The translations under genes were made by a program, and so were the position numbers. From assembly GCA_934667575.1 (NCBI GenBank), contig CAKUME010000059.1, positions 1 through 6,777 of the forward strand: a DNA stretch of 6,777 bases, given 5' to 3'. Of this stretch, positions 5,425 to 6,777 are shown one piece after another. Position 1 is the stretch's first letter; each line of letters opens with the position of its first letter. The notes below the pieces were generated by a model that was not told the DNA's origin, made no database searches, and worked only from the letters and a program-made list of their open reading frames with translations. The DNA is from an uncultured Eubacteriales bacterium (GTDB lineage: Bacteria; Bacillota; Clostridia; Oscillospirales; Acutalibacteraceae).

Positions 5425-6033
5425 TTGTTTTACCGTCTGCGCGGCACACTGATCCACACCGAACCGGGCGCGGCCGTGATCGAATGCGGCGGCGTCGGCT
5501 TTCGCTGCCTGACCACCATGAACACGCTGCGTGCGTTGCCCCCGCTTGGCGAGGAAGTGATTTTATACACGCACCTGAATGTGCGGGAGGATGCGCTCGA
5601 CCTGTTCGGCTTTGCCACCGAAGCGGAGCGCGCCTGCTTCCGCACGCTCACCGCAGTGAGCGGCGTGGGCGCCAAGGTGGGGCTGAGCATTTTGTCGTCC
5701 ATCGCGCCGGAGCAGCTGGCGATGTCCATCGGCTGCGGCGACTACCGCGCGCTCACCCGCGCGCCCGGCGTGGGGCCCAAGCTCGCGCAGCGCATTGTGC
5801 TCGAGCTCAAAGACAAGGTGAAAAAGCTCGCGTCCGAGGCACCGTCGCCGCTGCCCGCGGGCATGGCGGGCGTGCCCAGCGCATCGGCGCACGCGTCGGA
5901 GGCGATCAGCGCGCTCACCGTGCTGGGCTACACGCCGGCCGAGGCCACCGAGGCCGTGGCGCGGCTCGACAGCAACCTGCCCACCGAAGAGCTGATCCGT
6001 CTGGCGCTGCGCTCAATGGCCGCCAAGCTGTAA
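5425..6033 (+). CDS. ruvA: Holliday junction branch migration complex subunit RuvA
   Basis: This 202-residue protein, typical in length, begins at a TTG as MFYRLRGTLI, the usual RuvA opening. RuvA tetramers hold the four-way junction open and load RuvB rings. Domain I (about 1-62) is an OB fold and ends in HLNVREDALDLFGF. Glu55 and Asp56 match the acidic pin that keeps the junction strands apart. Domain II carries two helix-hairpin-helix motifs, TAVSGVGAKVGLSIL (76-90) and TRAPGVGPKLAQRIVLELK (111-129). A flexible Pro/Ala/Ser linker (about 138-155) leads to domain III (about 156-202), the RuvB-binding part. The rare TTG start may lower translation relative to ruvB. The stop lies 16 bases before the ruvB start, so the two are tightly coupled. 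Confidence 0.97.
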   Translation: MFYRLRGTLIHTEPGAAVIECGGVGFRCLTTMNTLRALPPLGEEVILYTHLNVREDALDLFGFATEAERACFRTLTAVSGVGAKVGLSILSSIAPEQLAMSIGCGDYRALTRAPGVGPKLAQRIVLELKDKVKKLASEAPSPLPAGMAGVPSASAHASEAISALTVLGYTPAEATEAVARLDSNLPTEELIRLALRSMAAKL

Positions 6034-6049
6034 GAATCGGAGGAAAACC

Positions 6050-6777
6050 ATGAATCAGGAACAAGACGCGTTTCGCAGCCACACGGTGGACGCTTCCGAT
6101 ATGGAAACGGATTTTGAAAACCGCATTACCACCCCCGATTTTGTGCCGGAGGACGCCGAGGTGGAAAACCCGCTGCGCCCGCGCACGCTGCGCGAATACA
6201 TCGGGCAGGAAAAGGCGAAGGAAAACCTCTCGGTGTTCATCGAGGCGGCGCGCCTGCGCAAGGAATCGCTCGACCATGTGCTGCTCTACGGCCCGCCGGG
6301 CCTGGGCAAAACCACGCTTGCGGCCATTATCGCCAACGAGCTGGGCGTGAACTTTCGCATCACCTCGGGCCCGGCGATCGAAAAGCCCGGCGACCTGGCC
6401 GCACTGCTCACCAATCTGAACCCCGGCGACGTGCTGTTTATCGACGAAATTCACCGGCTGTCGCGCAGCGTGGAGGAAATTCTCTACCCCGCCATGGAGG
6501 ACTTTGCCATTGACATTATCACCGGCAAGGGGCAAATGGCCGCCAGCTACCATCTGCCGCTGCCGCGCTTTACGCTGATCGGCGCCACCACGCGCGCAGG
6601 GCAGCTTTCTGCGCCGCTGCGCGACCGCTTTGGCGTGGTGCTGCGGCTCGAAATGTATACCCCCGAGGAACTGGGGCGCATTGTAACGCGCTCGGCGGGT
6701 ATTTTGAACATGACGGTGGAGCCGGACGCGGCGCTCGAAATTGCGTCGCGGTCGCGCGGCACGCCGCGTATTGCCAA
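6050..6777 (+). CDS. ruvB: Holliday junction branch migration ATPase RuvB, N-terminal 242 residues (cut by window end)
   Basis: An ATG at 6050, 6 bases after GGAGG (6039-6043), opens a frame that runs off the window without a stop. RuvB is the hexameric AAA+ motor that drives branch migration with RuvA. Visible motifs are RPRTLREYIGQEK (43-55), Walker A GPPGLGKT (81-88), Walker B DVLFIDEIH (127-135), sensor-1 GATT (178-181), LRDRFG with the arginine finger (190-195) and the start of sensor 2, RGTPRIA (236-242). The DNA-binding winged-helix domain lies beyond the window. The N-terminus before RPRTL is about 42 residues, acidic and longer than in E. coli or Bacillus. Similar extensions occur in Clostridia from memory of the family. 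An internal ATG at 6101 would shorten it by 17 residues but lacks a comparable ribosome site. Confidence 0.97.
   Translation, partial: MNQEQDAFRSHTVDASDMETDFENRITTPDFVPEDAEVENPLRPRTLREYIGQEKAKENLSVFIEAARLRKESLDHVLLYGPPGLGKTTLAAIIANELGVNFRITSGPAIEKPGDLAALLTNLNPGDVLFIDEIHRLSRSVEEILYPAMEDFAIDIITGKGQMAASYHLPLPRFTLIGATTRAGQLSAPLRDRFGVVLRLEMYTPEELGRIVTRSAGILNMTVEPDAALEIASRSRGTPRIA

Noticed and set aside
5415..6053. 212-codon frame from a GTG at 5415 overlapping all of ruvA
   Set aside because: ruvA in the neighbouring frame matches the family throughout. This frame is Arg/Ala/Gly-rich with no recognisable motif.

Overview
This is a GC-rich stretch with Gram-positive-style features: strong GGAGG-type ribosome binding sites, some GTG/TTG starts and TATAAT promoters. 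The gene content suggests a GC-rich member of the Clostridia, possibly Oscillospiraceae/Ruminococcaceae-like. It carries a ClpE-type zinc-finger AAA+ unfoldase, RuvC encoded beside RuvAB (Bacillus lacks RuvC), and the ssb-rpsR pair. The lineage is an inference from gene types and style, not from a search.

Layout, left to right. (1) Positions 1-468, + strand: the 3' end of ssb (single-stranded DNA-binding protein, ending in the acidic DDDLPF tip), then rpsR (ribosomal protein S18, four-cysteine form). This is the tail of the classical rpsF-ssb-rpsR unit, closed by an intrinsic terminator at 491-527. (2) Positions 529-665: a 137-base convergent spacer with no gene. (3) Positions 666-4578, - strand: three genes reading leftward in the order 4578 to 3865 (four-segment membrane protein, CvpA-like layout), 3759 to 3067 (CvpA-family membrane protein) and 3035 to 666 (ClpE-like AAA+ unfoldase). 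They are probably co-transcribed from a promoter at 4677-4649. (4) Positions 4579-4847: a divergent control region with two back-to-back promoters and several short repeats between them. (5) Positions 4848 to the window end, + strand: ruvC-ruvA-ruvB, the complete Holliday-junction branch-migration and resolution set, with ruvB cut off by the window edge.

Functionally the right half makes one machine. RuvA binds the four-way junction, RuvB hexamers pump DNA through it, and RuvC cuts it. The left-hand minus-strand unit pairs two membrane proteins of unknown exact role with an ATP-dependent protein unfoldase. The unfoldase keeps the LGF loop expected for docking onto ClpP.

Most of the window is conserved housekeeping DNA, and I see no mobile element, CRISPR array, tRNA or rRNA. 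The points most worth a second look are the repeat-rich divergent promoter region, the two adjacent CvpA-like membrane genes in front of the ClpE-type gene, the Asp/Gly-rich insert in that unfoldase, and the strand-asymmetric hairpin between the two convergent units.
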